64,000 bases of DNA from Thermomicrobiales bacterium (GCA_019637585.1 JAHBVL010000001.1:741947-805946); one strand, 5' to 3'; shown: positions 8,986 through 18,530, counted from the stretch's first letter. Program-made: numbers and translations. Notes: generated from the sequence alone by a model not told the origin.

Positions 8986-8990
8986 TCAAG
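8964..8990. promoter_or_regulatory. 27-base palindrome, copy 1 (at the ORF6N stop codon)
   Basis: CTTGAGATCACA and TGTGACCTCAAG (one mismatch) are separated by GTC. The TGA stop codon of the ORF6N gene is inside it. A second, perfect copy lies inside the gene. Confidence 0.7.
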
Positions 8991-9510
8991 ACCTCTTGCC
9001 GCCTCGAAAGCCGATGCTTCCCTTCGTCTGAGACGGAGGGGCCATCAGCTCGTGAATGGCGTCTATTATGATCTTGAACTGGGCATCGTACTTTTGTTCC
9101 AATTCGTCGAGCCGACCGGCCAATTCTCGATTTGTGGCCAGAAGCTCTCTCAGCTTCACAAACGCTCGCATGATCTCCACATTGATCTTCGCTGCTTCAG
9201 CGCTCCGGAGAACGCTTGATAGCATCGCAACACCTTGTTCAGTGAACGCATACGGTGGATATCGTCGGCCACCCCACGATCTTGAGATCACAGCTTGTGA
9301 TCTCAAGTCATTGAATTCGGCCTTTGTCAGTTGAAACATGAAGTCCTCTGGGAAACGATCCTCGTTCCGCCGTACTGCCTGGACGAGGACACGCGTCTCA
9401 ACGCCGTAAAGTTGCGCGAGATCGACATCGAGCATCACCTTCTGTCCACGTATCAGCAGAATGGTCTCAGCGATCTCGTCAACCGTAACCAACCCGCTGG
9501 TGTTTCCCAT
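8986..9510 (-). CDS. ORF6N-domain DNA-binding protein
   Basis: About 174 residues from ATG 9510, which follows AGGGGG; the alternative GTG 9528 is less likely. The N-terminal ORF6N (KilA-N-like) domain shows ILLIRGQKVMLDVDLAQLYGV, RNEDRFPEDFMFQLT and the hallmark YPPYAFTEQGVAMLSSVL (about residues 85-102), followed by a helical coiled region (ELLATNRELAGRLDELEQKYD). These proteins come from phage and toxin-antitoxin-like settings and are common orphans in chromosomes. It stands alone here, and its exact role is unknown. The coding sequence contains a perfect 27-base palindrome at 9281-9307. Confidence 0.9.
   Translation of the reverse strand: MGNTSGLVTVDEIAETILLIRGQKVMLDVDLAQLYGVETRVLVQAVRRNEDRFPEDFMFQLTKAEFNDLRSQAVISRSWGGRRYPPYAFTEQGVAMLSSVLRSAEAAKINVEIMRAFVKLRELLATNRELAGRLDELEQKYDAQFKIIIDAIHELMAPPSQTKGSIGFRGGKRS
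9281..9307. promoter_or_regulatory. 27-base palindrome, copy 2 (inside the ORF6N gene)
   Basis: Perfect arms CTTGAGATCACA and TGTGATCTCAAG with spacer GCT. It codes for the LRSQAVISR segment of the ORF6N domain. The same motif recurs at the gene's stop codon. Confidence 0.7.
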
Positions 9511-9762
9511 AGCTCTACCCCCTGTCACTGTGTCGCCTCATGGAACCTTCACCACAGCTCAGCGCGGCGCGGACCTGCACCGCGTGACGATCCTCGATCT
9601 TGTCGAGCAGCTGAGCGGGCATCTGTGGGAGTCCTCGCTTCGTGGATACGGTTGCTGGAGGGAGTTTAGCAGTCGACAGTAACGCCACCCGTCTTCCCGC
9701 CCCTCGCCCCATGCTATCCTCCAAAGTGGCTCTGATTCCGCACGCAATCACGGAGGAACGGC

Positions 9763-11628
9763 ATGATTCGACTCACACCCATTCCCGGGAAACCGATCGA
9801 TCCCGCATCCCTTTCGACGGTCGATTCGCTGGTGCAGGCCCGTATCGACGGTCGTCTGAGCCGGCGGGATCTGATTCGCCGGGCTGCGCAACTTGGGTTT
9901 GCGGCGCCGGTGATCGGGGTGATGCTGCATGCCACCTCAGACATGGTGAATGGTGCGCCGAGCCCGGGACGGAACCGGGCGATCGCCCGGATGCAGGATG
10001 CGCCGATCCTGGTCGAGGGGCCGACGGCGCCGGAGGGCACGCAGGTCGCGGGGGGAGCGCTGGTGGTCGGCACGACCGACGAACCGGACACGCTGCATCC
10101 AGCGCTCACCCAGCTTCAGGGGAGTTTCGACGTCTGGGGCGCGATCGTGAAGGGGCTCCTGCACTGGGATAGCGCCATGGTTATGCAACCGGAGCTGGCC
10201 ACAGAGTTCTCGATTTCCGACGATGGCCTTTCCTATACATTCACCTTGCGGGAAGGCGTCACCTTCCACAATGGCGATCCGTTCACCGCCGCCGATGTGA
10301 TGGCCACGGTCGATATCATCAACAATCCTGATTTCGGCACGTACAACGTCTACAACCTCGACCAGGTCGCCGAGATGTCCGCGTCGGATGATGGTCTGAC
10401 AATCACCCTTTCGACCGCCGAGCCGTACGCGCCCTTCCTGTCGCTGATCGCCGACGGGCCGATCTTTCCCAAAGCGGAGATCGACAAGGGGCTGGAGTCA
10501 TTCACAACGGAATATGGCCGGGCGCCGGTGGGAGCGGGACCGCTTCGCTTTGTCGAATGGGCCGCCCAGCAGCACATTCTGCTTGAGCGCTTCGACGACT
10601 ACTGGGGCGATCCGTCGATCCTCGACGAAATCCGCTACATGATCATCCCGGACGACAACACGCAGCTGGTGCAGCTCCGTACCGGCGAGATTCAGCTGGT
10701 GGGAGGAGCGGGGGCGATTTCGGCGTTGCGTGTCGATGAAGCGCTGGAGATCGAAGGCGTCAATGTGCTGCAGCACTCGTCCCAGGCGTGGATTCACCTC
10801 GATCTCAAACACGTCGATTTTCTGCGGATGACCAAGGTCCGGCAAGCGCTCGACTATGCCACTCCGACCCAGCAGATCATCGATCAATTGATGGGCGGCC
10901 GGGTGCTTCCCAGTATCGGCGACGTTCCTCCCGGCTCGTGGGCGTTCAATCCCGATGTCGAACCCAGACCATACGACCCTGACCGGGCGAAGGAGCTGCT
11001 GGAAGAGGCGGGCCTCACCTTCGATGGCAATGTCTGGTCCGGTCCGACGCCGACGCCTGAAAAAGACATCGATCCCAACACCGATCTGGGTGGACCGGTC
11101 AAGGAGCTGGCTATCGAGATCTGGACCCAGGCGGGTGAGTCGCACTACGATCTGATTTCCCAGGCCATCGCCCAATCGTGGAGCGATATTGGCATCAAAG
11201 TCGAAGTGAAAACCGAAGATGTCTCGACGATCTGGGGTCCGGAGGGCTACCAGTTCACCGATGCGATGACCGCCGCGCTCTTCGCCTGGTACAACTCGAA
11301 CGACCCGGACGATACCTGGTACTGGCATTCGAAGTGGATTCCCGAAACGCCGGAGGGGTCAGGCGGCAATCTGCCAGCCTACTTCTTCCCCTACAACTTC
11401 CAGGCCGAGATCGATGATCTCACCGGGCGGGCGGAAACCGAAACCGACCAGGAGGCGCGCGCTGAGCTCTATCGTCAGGCACAAGCGCTCCTGCACGAAG
11501 AAGCGGCCGTCATTTTCCTCTACTGGGACATGGTCTTCCCGGCTGTGGCGGAAAACGTCGGCGGATTCTGGCCAAGTGGTTTCACGAATCTCTTCTGGAA
11601 CGCGCATCAGTGGTATGTGACGGAGTAG
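9763..11628 (+). CDS. Peptide ABC transporter substrate-binding protein (cassette 1)
   Basis: This 621-residue SBP_bac_5 (DppA/OppA-type) protein has a Tat motif SRRDLIRRAAQLGFAAP near residues 33-49 after an unusually long n-region. The mature part starts with GGALVVGTTDEPDTLHPALT and has the family segment GLSYTFTLREGVTFHNGDPF near 150-169. GGAGGAACGG precedes ATG 9763. It should bind a peptide or similar solute outside the membrane and hand it to the two permeases encoded 145 bases downstream. No ATPase gene follows. Confidence 0.93.
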   Translation: MIRLTPIPGKPIDPASLSTVDSLVQARIDGRLSRRDLIRRAAQLGFAAPVIGVMLHATSDMVNGAPSPGRNRAIARMQDAPILVEGPTAPEGTQVAGGALVVGTTDEPDTLHPALTQLQGSFDVWGAIVKGLLHWDSAMVMQPELATEFSISDDGLSYTFTLREGVTFHNGDPFTAADVMATVDIINNPDFGTYNVYNLDQVAEMSASDDGLTITLSTAEPYAPFLSLIADGPIFPKAEIDKGLESFTTEYGRAPVGAGPLRFVEWAAQQHILLERFDDYWGDPSILDEIRYMIIPDDNTQLVQLRTGEIQLVGGAGAISALRVDEALEIEGVNVLQHSSQAWIHLDLKHVDFLRMTKVRQALDYATPTQQIIDQLMGGRVLPSIGDVPPGSWAFNPDVEPRPYDPDRAKELLEEAGLTFDGNVWSGPTPTPEKDIDPNTDLGGPVKELAIEIWTQAGESHYDLISQAIAQSWSDIGIKVEVKTEDVSTIWGPEGYQFTDAMTAALFAWYNSNDPDDTWYWHSKWIPETPEGSGGNLPAYFFPYNFQAEIDDLTGRAETETDQEARAELYRQAQALLHEEAAVIFLYWDMVFPAVAENVGGFWPSGFTNLFWNAHQWYVTE

Positions 11629-11636
11629 GCGGAACG

Positions 11637-11757
11637 TCCCTCACCCCCGGCCCTCTCCCGCGGTCGGGAGAGGGGAGACGGTTTTGCGTGGCCGCTCTGC
11701 CGACCGCGGGAAATCCCTCACCCCCGGCCCCTCTCCCGACCGCGGGAGAGGGGAGAT
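11637..11757. repeat. Two GC-rich palindromic repeats between binding protein and permease
   Basis: There are two copies of a unit reading CCCTCACCCCCGG followed by the hairpin CCCTCTCCCG/CGGGAGAGGG, at about 11637-11676 and 11716-11757, with a half copy GACCGCGGG between. The same unit lies inside the methyltransferase gene at 4189-4253. The position fits an intercistronic hairpin that protects or terminates the upstream message. Confidence 0.9.
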
Positions 11758-11772
11758 GGTGATGCGCAGCCC

Positions 11773-12723
11773 ATGAGCCGCTACTTCATCCGCCGGACAT
11801 TGGGAGCGATTCCGCTGCTCTTTGGGGTGGCGGTGCTGTCGTTCATCTTCATGCAGCTGGCGCCCGGCGGACCGGATGCGCTCTTTGGCCGCCTGCCCCG
11901 CATGACCGATGAGCGGCTGGCGCAGATGCGCGCCAACCTTGGTCTGGACGATCCGATGATCGTTCAGTTCGGCAAATGGCTCGGCAATCTCCTCACCGGC
12001 GATCTCGGCACCTCCTACGTTCAGCACCGGCCGGTCTGGCATGTGATCTGGGATGTCTTTCCCAACACGGTCTACCTGGTGATGGCCGGACTCTTCATCG
12101 CCTTGATTCTGTCGCTCCTCTTCGGCGTCATCGCGGCAAAGAACCCCTACGGGCTCTTCGACAATGTCACCGCCTTCATCAGCTATTTCGGGCTGGCCAT
12201 GCCCGTGTTCTGGTTGGGGCTGATGCTGCAGATTCTCTTTGCCGTGAAGCTGGGATGGCTCCCTTCGGCCGGGATGCACTCGGCAGGCGAAACGGGAGTC
12301 GCCGATTTTCTGGAACACCTGATTCTGCCGGCGTTCACGATAGCGATTGGCAGCATCGCCACCTGGAGTCGCTACATTCGGGCGTCGACGATCGAGGAAA
12401 TCAACGCCGACTACGTTCGCACGGCCCGGGCCAAGGGCATGGCCGAACCGTCGATTCTTTCGCGGCACGTGCTGCGAAATTCGCTGACTCCGTTCATCAC
12501 GGTCGTGGCCATTGACATCCCCCTCTATCTGACCGGCGCCGTTCTCGTGGAAACCGTTTTTTCCTGGCCAGGTATGGGGAGACTCTTCTTCGATTCGCTG
12601 AACCGCCGGGACTATCCGGTGCTGATGGGCATCCTGATGCTCGGCGCGGTGCTGATCGTCATTGGCAACCTTGTTGCCGATCTGATCTATGCCCGCCTCG
12701 ATCCCCGGATTTCGTTCGAATGA
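11773..12723 (+). CDS. Peptide ABC permease, DppB type (cassette 1)
   Basis: A 316-residue protein with six membrane helices, starting MSRYFIRRTLGAIPLLFGV. The ATPase-coupling EAA loop is DYVRTARAKGMAEPSILSRH near residues 215-234. The family signature WPGMGRLFFDSLNRRDYPVLMG comes near the end. Its TGA overlaps the ATG of the next gene by four bases (ATGA), so the two permeases are coupled. Confidence 0.93.
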   Translation: MSRYFIRRTLGAIPLLFGVAVLSFIFMQLAPGGPDALFGRLPRMTDERLAQMRANLGLDDPMIVQFGKWLGNLLTGDLGTSYVQHRPVWHVIWDVFPNTVYLVMAGLFIALILSLLFGVIAAKNPYGLFDNVTAFISYFGLAMPVFWLGLMLQILFAVKLGWLPSAGMHSAGETGVADFLEHLILPAFTIAIGSIATWSRYIRASTIEEINADYVRTARAKGMAEPSILSRHVLRNSLTPFITVVAIDIPLYLTGAVLVETVFSWPGMGRLFFDSLNRRDYPVLMGILMLGAVLIVIGNLVADLIYARLDPRISFE

Positions 12724-13643
12724 GCGCCAGTTCCGCACAACTCCAGCAGGCAGCGGTGCTGGCAGAACGGCAAGCGCCGCCTCGCAGCCCCGCCCGGATG
12801 GCCTTCGACCGGTTGAAGCGATCCCGGCTGGCCATGATCGGGTTGGTTATCTTCGGCGTGATGGTGATCCTGGCGCTGCTGTCCCCCTGGATCGCGCCCT
12901 ACGATCCCAAACGTCCCGATCTCTTCAATCTGAAAGCCTCGCCTGGCGCCGATCACTGGCTCGGCACCGATGCGCTGGGCCGGGACGTGCTGAGCCGGTT
13001 GCTGGTGGGAGGGCGTTACTCGCTGGGAATCGGCGTCGCCGCGGCGCTGATCTCCTCGCTTCTGGGTCTGGTCGCCGGGGCCATCGCCGGTTTCCAGGGG
13101 GGAGTGATCGACGGGGTGTTGATGCGCTTCGTCGATCTGATGCTGGCATTTCCCAGCATCTTCCTCCTTTTGATCATTGCCTCGATGCTGGAAGGGATCT
13201 CTGTTGCCGGCATCATCCTCTTTCTGGGTCTCTTCTCCTGGATGTGGCTGGCTCGGCTGGTGCGCGGGGAGTTTCTCTCGCTGAAACGGCGGGAGTTCGC
13301 CGAAGCGGCCCGGGCCATCGGCGCGCCCGGGTGGCACATCATGGTGCGGCATCTGTTGCCCAACGCCATCGGGGTGATCATCGTCTCCTTCACTCTCGAT
13401 ATCGCGCTCTTCATGCTGGCGGAAGCGTCGCTCTCCTTCCTCGGATTCGGGGTCAAATCGGGCACGCCGACGTGGGGCAACATGCTGAGCGATGCCCGCA
13501 CCGACTATCTGACCAACCCCATGCTAGCCATCATTCCGGGACTCACCTTGACGATCGCCGTTCTGGCAATCAACTTCGTGGGCGACGGGCTCCGTGACGC
13601 GTTCGATCCGAGGGGGCGCGCGGCCGGCCGGGCTGGGAAGTAA
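12720..13643 (+). CDS. Peptide ABC permease, DppC type (cassette 1)
   Basis: A 307-residue permease with N-terminal OppC-type helix RSRLAMIGLVIFGVMVILAL. The motif APYDPKRPDLF...HWLGTDALGRDVLSRLLVGGR is characteristic, the EAA loop is EFAEAARAIGAPGWHIMVRH, and the protein ends FVGDGLRDAFDPRG. It pairs with the DppB-type protein to form the channel. The ATPases must come from outside this window. Confidence 0.93.
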   Translation: MSASSAQLQQAAVLAERQAPPRSPARMAFDRLKRSRLAMIGLVIFGVMVILALLSPWIAPYDPKRPDLFNLKASPGADHWLGTDALGRDVLSRLLVGGRYSLGIGVAAALISSLLGLVAGAIAGFQGGVIDGVLMRFVDLMLAFPSIFLLLIIASMLEGISVAGIILFLGLFSWMWLARLVRGEFLSLKRREFAEAARAIGAPGWHIMVRHLLPNAIGVIIVSFTLDIALFMLAEASLSFLGFGVKSGTPTWGNMLSDARTDYLTNPMLAIIPGLTLTIAVLAINFVGDGLRDAFDPRGRAAGRAGK

Positions 13644-13748
13644 TCGTCCCACTGGATCCCCATCTGGATTGGTTGTCACGGTAGAATCGATAGCAACTCC
13701 GGTAGTTGATGAAACTGGCACTGCCGGTTCGATGGTGGTGACTGCTCC

Positions 13749-16700
13749 ATGGATGACGCATTCGCGCGCTCGAGTTCGCCGGTTGCCTCTTCGCCGGTTG
13801 CCTGTGCCTGGCGCTACTCCTCTTCCGATCCTGGCGGTGACCCCGAACAAGTCGCATGGTGGTGCTCGCTGACCGGGCAGACGCTCGAGGAGCGGGCCAG
13901 CCAGGGATGGCTCGACGCCATCCTCCCGGACGACCGCCATGCCGTGGATATGGCATGGCAGCGAGCCCTGGAGAAGGGCGAACCCTACCTGGCCGTTTTC
14001 CGCGTTCGAACGGTTCTGGGCGAACCGCACCTGTTGCTGGCGTATGCGCTTCCCGCCACGGTGGACATCGATGACCGCCCGTCCTGGACGGGCCAGATGA
14101 TCGATATCACCCTCTACCATCGCGCCGCCGCGCACGCGGAGCGTCTGACCTCGCTGATCGCCGATCTGGGGCCGGGGCGACCGGTTGAGGAGATTCCGGG
14201 ACTGGTCGCCGAATTTCTCCGGGATGCGCTGGCGGCGGACGCCGTCGCCGTGTTGCTCCCCGGCGAACAGGAAACATCATCGCTCGATATGGGGGCTGCC
14301 CTTGGGTTCGATAGTGGAGCTCTACGGCAACTTCTCCAGATGCCAGTCGCCACGGCGGCGACCACCGATGGTCCGCTGCTGGATGAGCTGTCGGGGATCG
14401 GGTTCGGTGGCGGCATGGCCGCGCCGCTGACCGGAATGGTTCGCGGCCCTGGCACCATCGTGGTGGCCACGCGCCAACCGTGGCGGTACTCGGCGGTCGA
14501 TGCGGAGTTCCTCGACACGGTTGCGCTCCATGCGGGCCGGGCCATCCAGCTCACGCGGGCGCTCGATGCGGAGCGTGCCGCCTGGGCCGAAACGGATCGC
14601 GCTCACCATCAACTTCGGCTCGTGGCCGATGCCGCGCCGGCGCTGATTGCGTATGTCGACCGCTCCTACGCGTTCCAGTTCAGCAACGCGACGTTTATCG
14701 ATTGGTTCAACCTGGGCGGAGAGATCGGGCCGGGAACATCGCTGGCGACGGTGGTCGGTCCCAGGATCTATGAAGCGCTTCTGCCTGGTCTCCAGCAGGC
14801 GCTGGCCGGAGAACCCGCCTCGCTCGAGATGACGCTGGATGATGCTGGTCCGTCGCCCAGACGGATCGCCTACAGCTTTGTGCCCAGCGTCAGAGCCCGG
14901 GGAGAGGTCCAGGGACTGGTGATCCTCGGCACCGATGTCTCGGAACGAGAACGAGCGATCGAGCGCTCGGACCGGCTGATCGAGCTGAGTGCCGCGCTGT
15001 CGCACGTGTCGAGTCATGACGAGATGGTGGATGTCGTCATCCGGCAGGCGCCGGCGGCGGTAGGTGCAACCTCGGTCGCAATCGTGCTGGCTTCGGCTGG
15101 ACAGGCGATGGTCTGGAGCGGTCCCTGGGAGGATGGGGAGGTCCATCTCGATCTGACCGACGTGCCGCCCCAGGCGCCAGTTTGGCTGGTGATGGAATGG
15201 AACCGGCCGGTTTTCGTCCACGTCCCGAGCAAAAACGCGGCAGAGAGCTCTGTTCTGGATCTGCTGCCCGATGCCGCGACACCGGGCATTCGGGTTCTCC
15301 TGCCCATGATCGTCTCGTTCCAGCCCACCGGGATCCTGGTGTTTGCTTTTCCTCCGGGAACGGGTCTTACCCCGTCGGACTTGGGGTTTCTGCAGTTGCT
15401 CGCCGGAATCTGTGCCGGTGCCATCGATCGAGCCAGTCTGCATGACTCGTTGCAGGAACGAGAGTCGCGATTCCGCTCGCTGGCCGATGCGGTGCCGCAG
15501 ATCGTCTGGGTCAGCAGTGGCGATGGGTTGCGTCTCGAGTACCTGAACCAGCGCTGGGAAGAGTTCACCGGGATCCCCTCGGGCGAGGTTCGGTCGGGAG
15601 AGACGGGGAGCTACCTGCATCCTGACGACCGGGAAGAGTCGCGGCGACGGTGGGAACACTCCGTGGGCACGGGCGAGCTCTTCGAAGTCGAAGTCAGATT
15701 GCGCCAGCGGGACGGTTCCTACGCCTGGGTGCTGAACCGGGGTGTGCCGATCAGGGGGCCAGGCGGCAAGATCGAAACTTGGTTCGGGACGATGACTGAT
15801 ATCGACTCCCAGAAGCTGGCGCTGACTCATCAGGGGGTGATTGCCTCGCTGGACACGCAGGTCCGGCTTCTGTCCGATCCGGCCCAGATTCTCCAGACGC
15901 TGGTCACCACGATCGGCCGGCATCTGCGGGTGGCGCGGTGCTTTCTCACCGAGGTTGTCGATATCGATCACGCTCCGGGCGGGATCGTCGCCGGTGGTCC
16001 CGATATCGTCGTGCGTGCGCTGTGGGTGGCCGACGACGCCACCGATGTTGCGGCGATTCGAGAAGAGGCGCCCAGGCTGAGCAGTCAATTCGCGGAAGAA
16101 TTGCGTTCTGGCAGGATCGTCGTCGTCGAGGATCTGGAGACCGGCGCTCCCACCGAGCGGGCCAGGGAAGCGGCGGCGATTCTGGGAGTCCGCTCGATCG
16201 TCATCGTCCCGTATCTGCGAGCTGGCCGGTGGGTCGCGGGCATTACGGTACATTCCTCCGTACCGAGAGTCTGGACCGAACCCGAGCTCTCCATCATCGA
16301 AGCGGCGGTCAAGCGAACCTGGCCGCTGGTCGAGCGTTCCCGGGCGGTGGAAGCGCTGGCCGAGAGCGAGAACCGCCTCAGGCATGCGGCGGAGGCTGCG
16401 AACTTCTCCAGTTTCGATTTCGATCCGCGCACCGGAGCGGGGTTCTGGTCGGCGGACATTGCTCGTGTGCTTCGGCGAAAGGATGGAGCCGAAACGCCAA
16501 CCACGCTCGGCCAGCTGGCCGACATGGTCTACCCGGACGACCGGCAACGCCTTCTCGATCTGATCGACAGCGCACGAGACCCGAACGCCGGCAATGTTGT
16601 GATCGGCGAATTCCGGCACGAGTCAGACGATGGTGAGATCTGTTGGTTCCTGCTGCGGGGCAGCGTCCAGTTCTCGGGAACGGGCAAGGAGCGGGTAGCC

Positions 16701-17465
16701 GAGCGCATTCGCGGCGTGATGATGGACATCACTCCGAGAAAACGGGAGGAAGAAGAGCGCCTGAACGCTCTCGATGCCGCGGCGCACGACCTGAAAAACC
16801 CGGTCGCGACCATTCGCGCCCTGGCCCAGGTGGGTATGCGGGGCCAGAAGAAGAGCGATTCGCCAGATCCACAGCTGATGGAGATTCTCGAGGGAATCGA
16901 AACAGCAACCGGTCGTTTGACGAATGTAATCGGCGACCTGCTGGATACGGCCCACCTGCGAGCCGGTCGCTCGCTGCCGCTTCATCTGGAGCGAGCAGAT
17001 CTCGTCCAGATCGTTCGCGACGTGTGCGAATCATGGCGAGAAACGTATCCCGGTCTCGACCTGACCGACGACTATCCGGCGGAGCGGATCGAGGGGTGCT
17101 GGGACGAACAACGCCTGGTCCGGGTATTCGACAACCTGATTGGCAACGCGATCAAGTTCTCGCCCGGCGGCGGGCCAGTCCGGGTGTCGGTCGGGATGGA
17201 ACCATTCGCGGAGCGGGAAGGTGTGTCGGTCGCGATTGCCGATCGAGGCATCGGCATCGCCAGCACGGACCTCGCCCGCGTTCAGGAAACCTTCGAGCGA
17301 GGGTCGAACGTCCCCGATTCCATTCCCGGCACGGGGATGGGTTTGATGGCGGCGAAACTGATTGCGAAACAGCATGGCGGTATGCTCCGCCTGGAGAGTG
17401 TGGAAGGGCAGGGCACAACCGCAACAGTCTGGTTGCCGGTTGCGCCCTGCGACGGCGGACTATGA
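13749..17465 (+). CDS. Multi-PAS/GAF sensor histidine kinase
   Basis: A 1238-residue cytosolic kinase without obvious membrane helices. Approximate order: PAS-like 1-125, GAF 134-280, PAS 284-405, GAF 415-565, PAS 571-690 (HPDDREESRRRWEHS), GAF 700-870, PAS 880-1000, HisKA with phospho-acceptor H1013 in AAAHDLKNP, and HATPase with N-box DNLIGNAIKFS near 1128, G1 DRGIGIA and G2 GTGMGLMAAKLIAK near 1194. Seven input modules suggest integration of several small-molecule, light or redox cues. No response regulator is adjacent, so it is an orphan kinase. The ribosome site is weak, and the start at 13749 is the best in frame. Its 3' end overlaps the convergent znuA-like gene by six bases. Confidence 0.92.
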   Translation: MDDAFARSSSPVASSPVACAWRYSSSDPGGDPEQVAWWCSLTGQTLEERASQGWLDAILPDDRHAVDMAWQRALEKGEPYLAVFRVRTVLGEPHLLLAYALPATVDIDDRPSWTGQMIDITLYHRAAAHAERLTSLIADLGPGRPVEEIPGLVAEFLRDALAADAVAVLLPGEQETSSLDMGAALGFDSGALRQLLQMPVATAATTDGPLLDELSGIGFGGGMAAPLTGMVRGPGTIVVATRQPWRYSAVDAEFLDTVALHAGRAIQLTRALDAERAAWAETDRAHHQLRLVADAAPALIAYVDRSYAFQFSNATFIDWFNLGGEIGPGTSLATVVGPRIYEALLPGLQQALAGEPASLEMTLDDAGPSPRRIAYSFVPSVRARGEVQGLVILGTDVSERERAIERSDRLIELSAALSHVSSHDEMVDVVIRQAPAAVGATSVAIVLASAGQAMVWSGPWEDGEVHLDLTDVPPQAPVWLVMEWNRPVFVHVPSKNAAESSVLDLLPDAATPGIRVLLPMIVSFQPTGILVFAFPPGTGLTPSDLGFLQLLAGICAGAIDRASLHDSLQERESRFRSLADAVPQIVWVSSGDGLRLEYLNQRWEEFTGIPSGEVRSGETGSYLHPDDREESRRRWEHSVGTGELFEVEVRLRQRDGSYAWVLNRGVPIRGPGGKIETWFGTMTDIDSQKLALTHQGVIASLDTQVRLLSDPAQILQTLVTTIGRHLRVARCFLTEVVDIDHAPGGIVAGGPDIVVRALWVADDATDVAAIREEAPRLSSQFAEELRSGRIVVVEDLETGAPTERAREAAAILGVRSIVIVPYLRAGRWVAGITVHSSVPRVWTEPELSIIEAAVKRTWPLVERSRAVEALAESENRLRHAAEAANFSSFDFDPRTGAGFWSADIARVLRRKDGAETPTTLGQLADMVYPDDRQRLLDLIDSARDPNAGNVVIGEFRHESDDGEICWFLLRGSVQFSGTGKERVAERIRGVMMDITPRKREEEERLNALDAAAHDLKNPVATIRALAQVGMRGQKKSDSPDPQLMEILEGIETATGRLTNVIGDLLDTAHLRAGRSLPLHLERADLVQIVRDVCESWRETYPGLDLTDDYPAERIEGCWDEQRLVRVFDNLIGNAIKFSPGGGPVRVSVGMEPFAEREGVSVAIADRGIGIASTDLARVQETFERGSNVPDSIPGTGMGLMAAKLIAKQHGGMLRLESVEGQGTTATVWLPVAPCDGGL

Positions 17466-18461
17466 CGTCAGCGCCGCAACGATCGTCTCCGTGTTGAATC
17501 GCATCAAACCGAGGTAGCTGTCGCCCGGTGTGCCGGGTTCGCCAAGCGCGTCTGTATAGAGAGAGGGCGCCAGCTCCACGCCGGCATTCTCGGCAAGCTG
17601 CTCCATCAGATCGGGATTGATGACATTCTCGGTGAAGATCGCCGGAACGCCTGTCGATTTGATCGCTTCGATGAGTTCCGCGATGTCGGCGGCGGAAGGA
17701 TCGGAGGCGGCCGTTGATGTGCCCAGAGGTGTGCCGATGATCTCGAAGCCATATCGATCGGCGAAATAGCCAAAGGTGTCGTGCGACGTCACGAGCTTCC
17801 GGGCATCTGGCGGAATCGTCTCCACCTGTTCGACGATCCACTGATCCAGCGCTTCGAGTTCGCCAGTGTAGGCAGCGGCATTGGCTTCGTAGTCGGCCTG
17901 ATGCGCGGGATCGACGGCGACGAGCGCGGCGGTGATGTTCTCGACCATGATCACCACGTTGAGCGGGTTGGTCCAGATGTGTGGATCGTTTGGCCCGTGG
18001 TGGTGGTCGTCATCATCATGCTCCTCCTCCTCGTGCTGCTCTTCCTCGTGCTCGTTCTCGTCGTGGTCGTCTTCGTCATGCGCATCGTCATGGTCCTCAC
18101 CGGCCGATCGCACCGCCACCCCCTCGGAAACGACAACGCGGTCGGCGTCCGGCCGGGCGGCGTCGACCATCCGTTCGAGCCATGGTTCGAAGTCGATGCC
18201 GATTTCGAAGATGAGTGACGCATCGGTCAGACCGACGATCTGGTCGGGCGACGGTTCGAAGGAGTGGGCGTCCATGTTGGGCGTCACCAGCGTCGTGATG
18301 TCGACATGGTCTCCGCCGACCTGATCCACGATGTCGGCAAGAATGCTGAACGTGGCCACGACGCGTACCGGCTCATCCTGGGCACTGACGTTTCGGGTCT
18401 GCGGCAGGGTAAATGAGACTGCCATCGCAGCCAGAAAGAGTGCCAATCCAATGCGCTTCAC
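17460..18461 (-). CDS. znuA: Zinc ABC transporter binding protein (ZnuA/AztC-like) with His-rich loop
   Basis: A 333-residue protein starting at GTG 18461 after AGGGGG, with a Sec signal peptide (about 27 residues, to NVSAQ). Cluster A-I metal-binding fold: first histidine in MDAHSFEPSP, then a long loop of His, Asp and Glu (about residues 118-152), then HIWTNPLNV and SHDTFGYFADRYGF with the other ligands. The charged loop is typical of zinc rather than manganese binders. It is divergent from the propeller protein, with two operator palindromes between. No permease or ATPase gene is next to it. Confidence 0.92.
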   Translation of the reverse strand: MKRIGLALFLAAMAVSFTLPQTRNVSAQDEPVRVVATFSILADIVDQVGGDHVDITTLVTPNMDAHSFEPSPDQIVGLTDASLIFEIGIDFEPWLERMVDAARPDADRVVVSEGVAVRSAGEDHDDAHDEDDHDENEHEEEQHEEEEHDDDDHHHGPNDPHIWTNPLNVVIMVENITAALVAVDPAHQADYEANAAAYTGELEALDQWIVEQVETIPPDARKLVTSHDTFGYFADRYGFEIIGTPLGTSTAASDPSAADIAELIEAIKSTGVPAIFTENVINPDLMEQLAENAGVELAPSLYTDALGEPGTPGDSYLGLMRFNTETIVAALTS

Positions 18462-18515
18462 CGATTTTCCCCCTGTTCCTCGATCCAGACTGATCCGGCT
18501 GTCGCCGGCTTCTGA

Positions 18516-18530
18516 TGAGACATAGTATCA
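18516..18530. promoter_or_regulatory. Putative metalloregulator operator, box 1
   Basis: TGAGACATAGTATCA: inverted arms TGAGA/TATCA around CATAG, one mismatch. It lies 55 bases upstream of the znuA-like start, so probably over its promoter. It shares 13 of 15 bases with box 2. Confidence 0.6.

Noticed and set aside
10498-11328. Minus-strand open frame of 276 codons
   Set aside because: Antisense to the cassette 1 binding protein.
14322-16619. Minus-strand open frame of 765 codons
   Set aside because: Antisense to the histidine kinase; composition is Arg/Pro/Asp-rich as expected for a GC-rich shadow frame, and no domain is seen.
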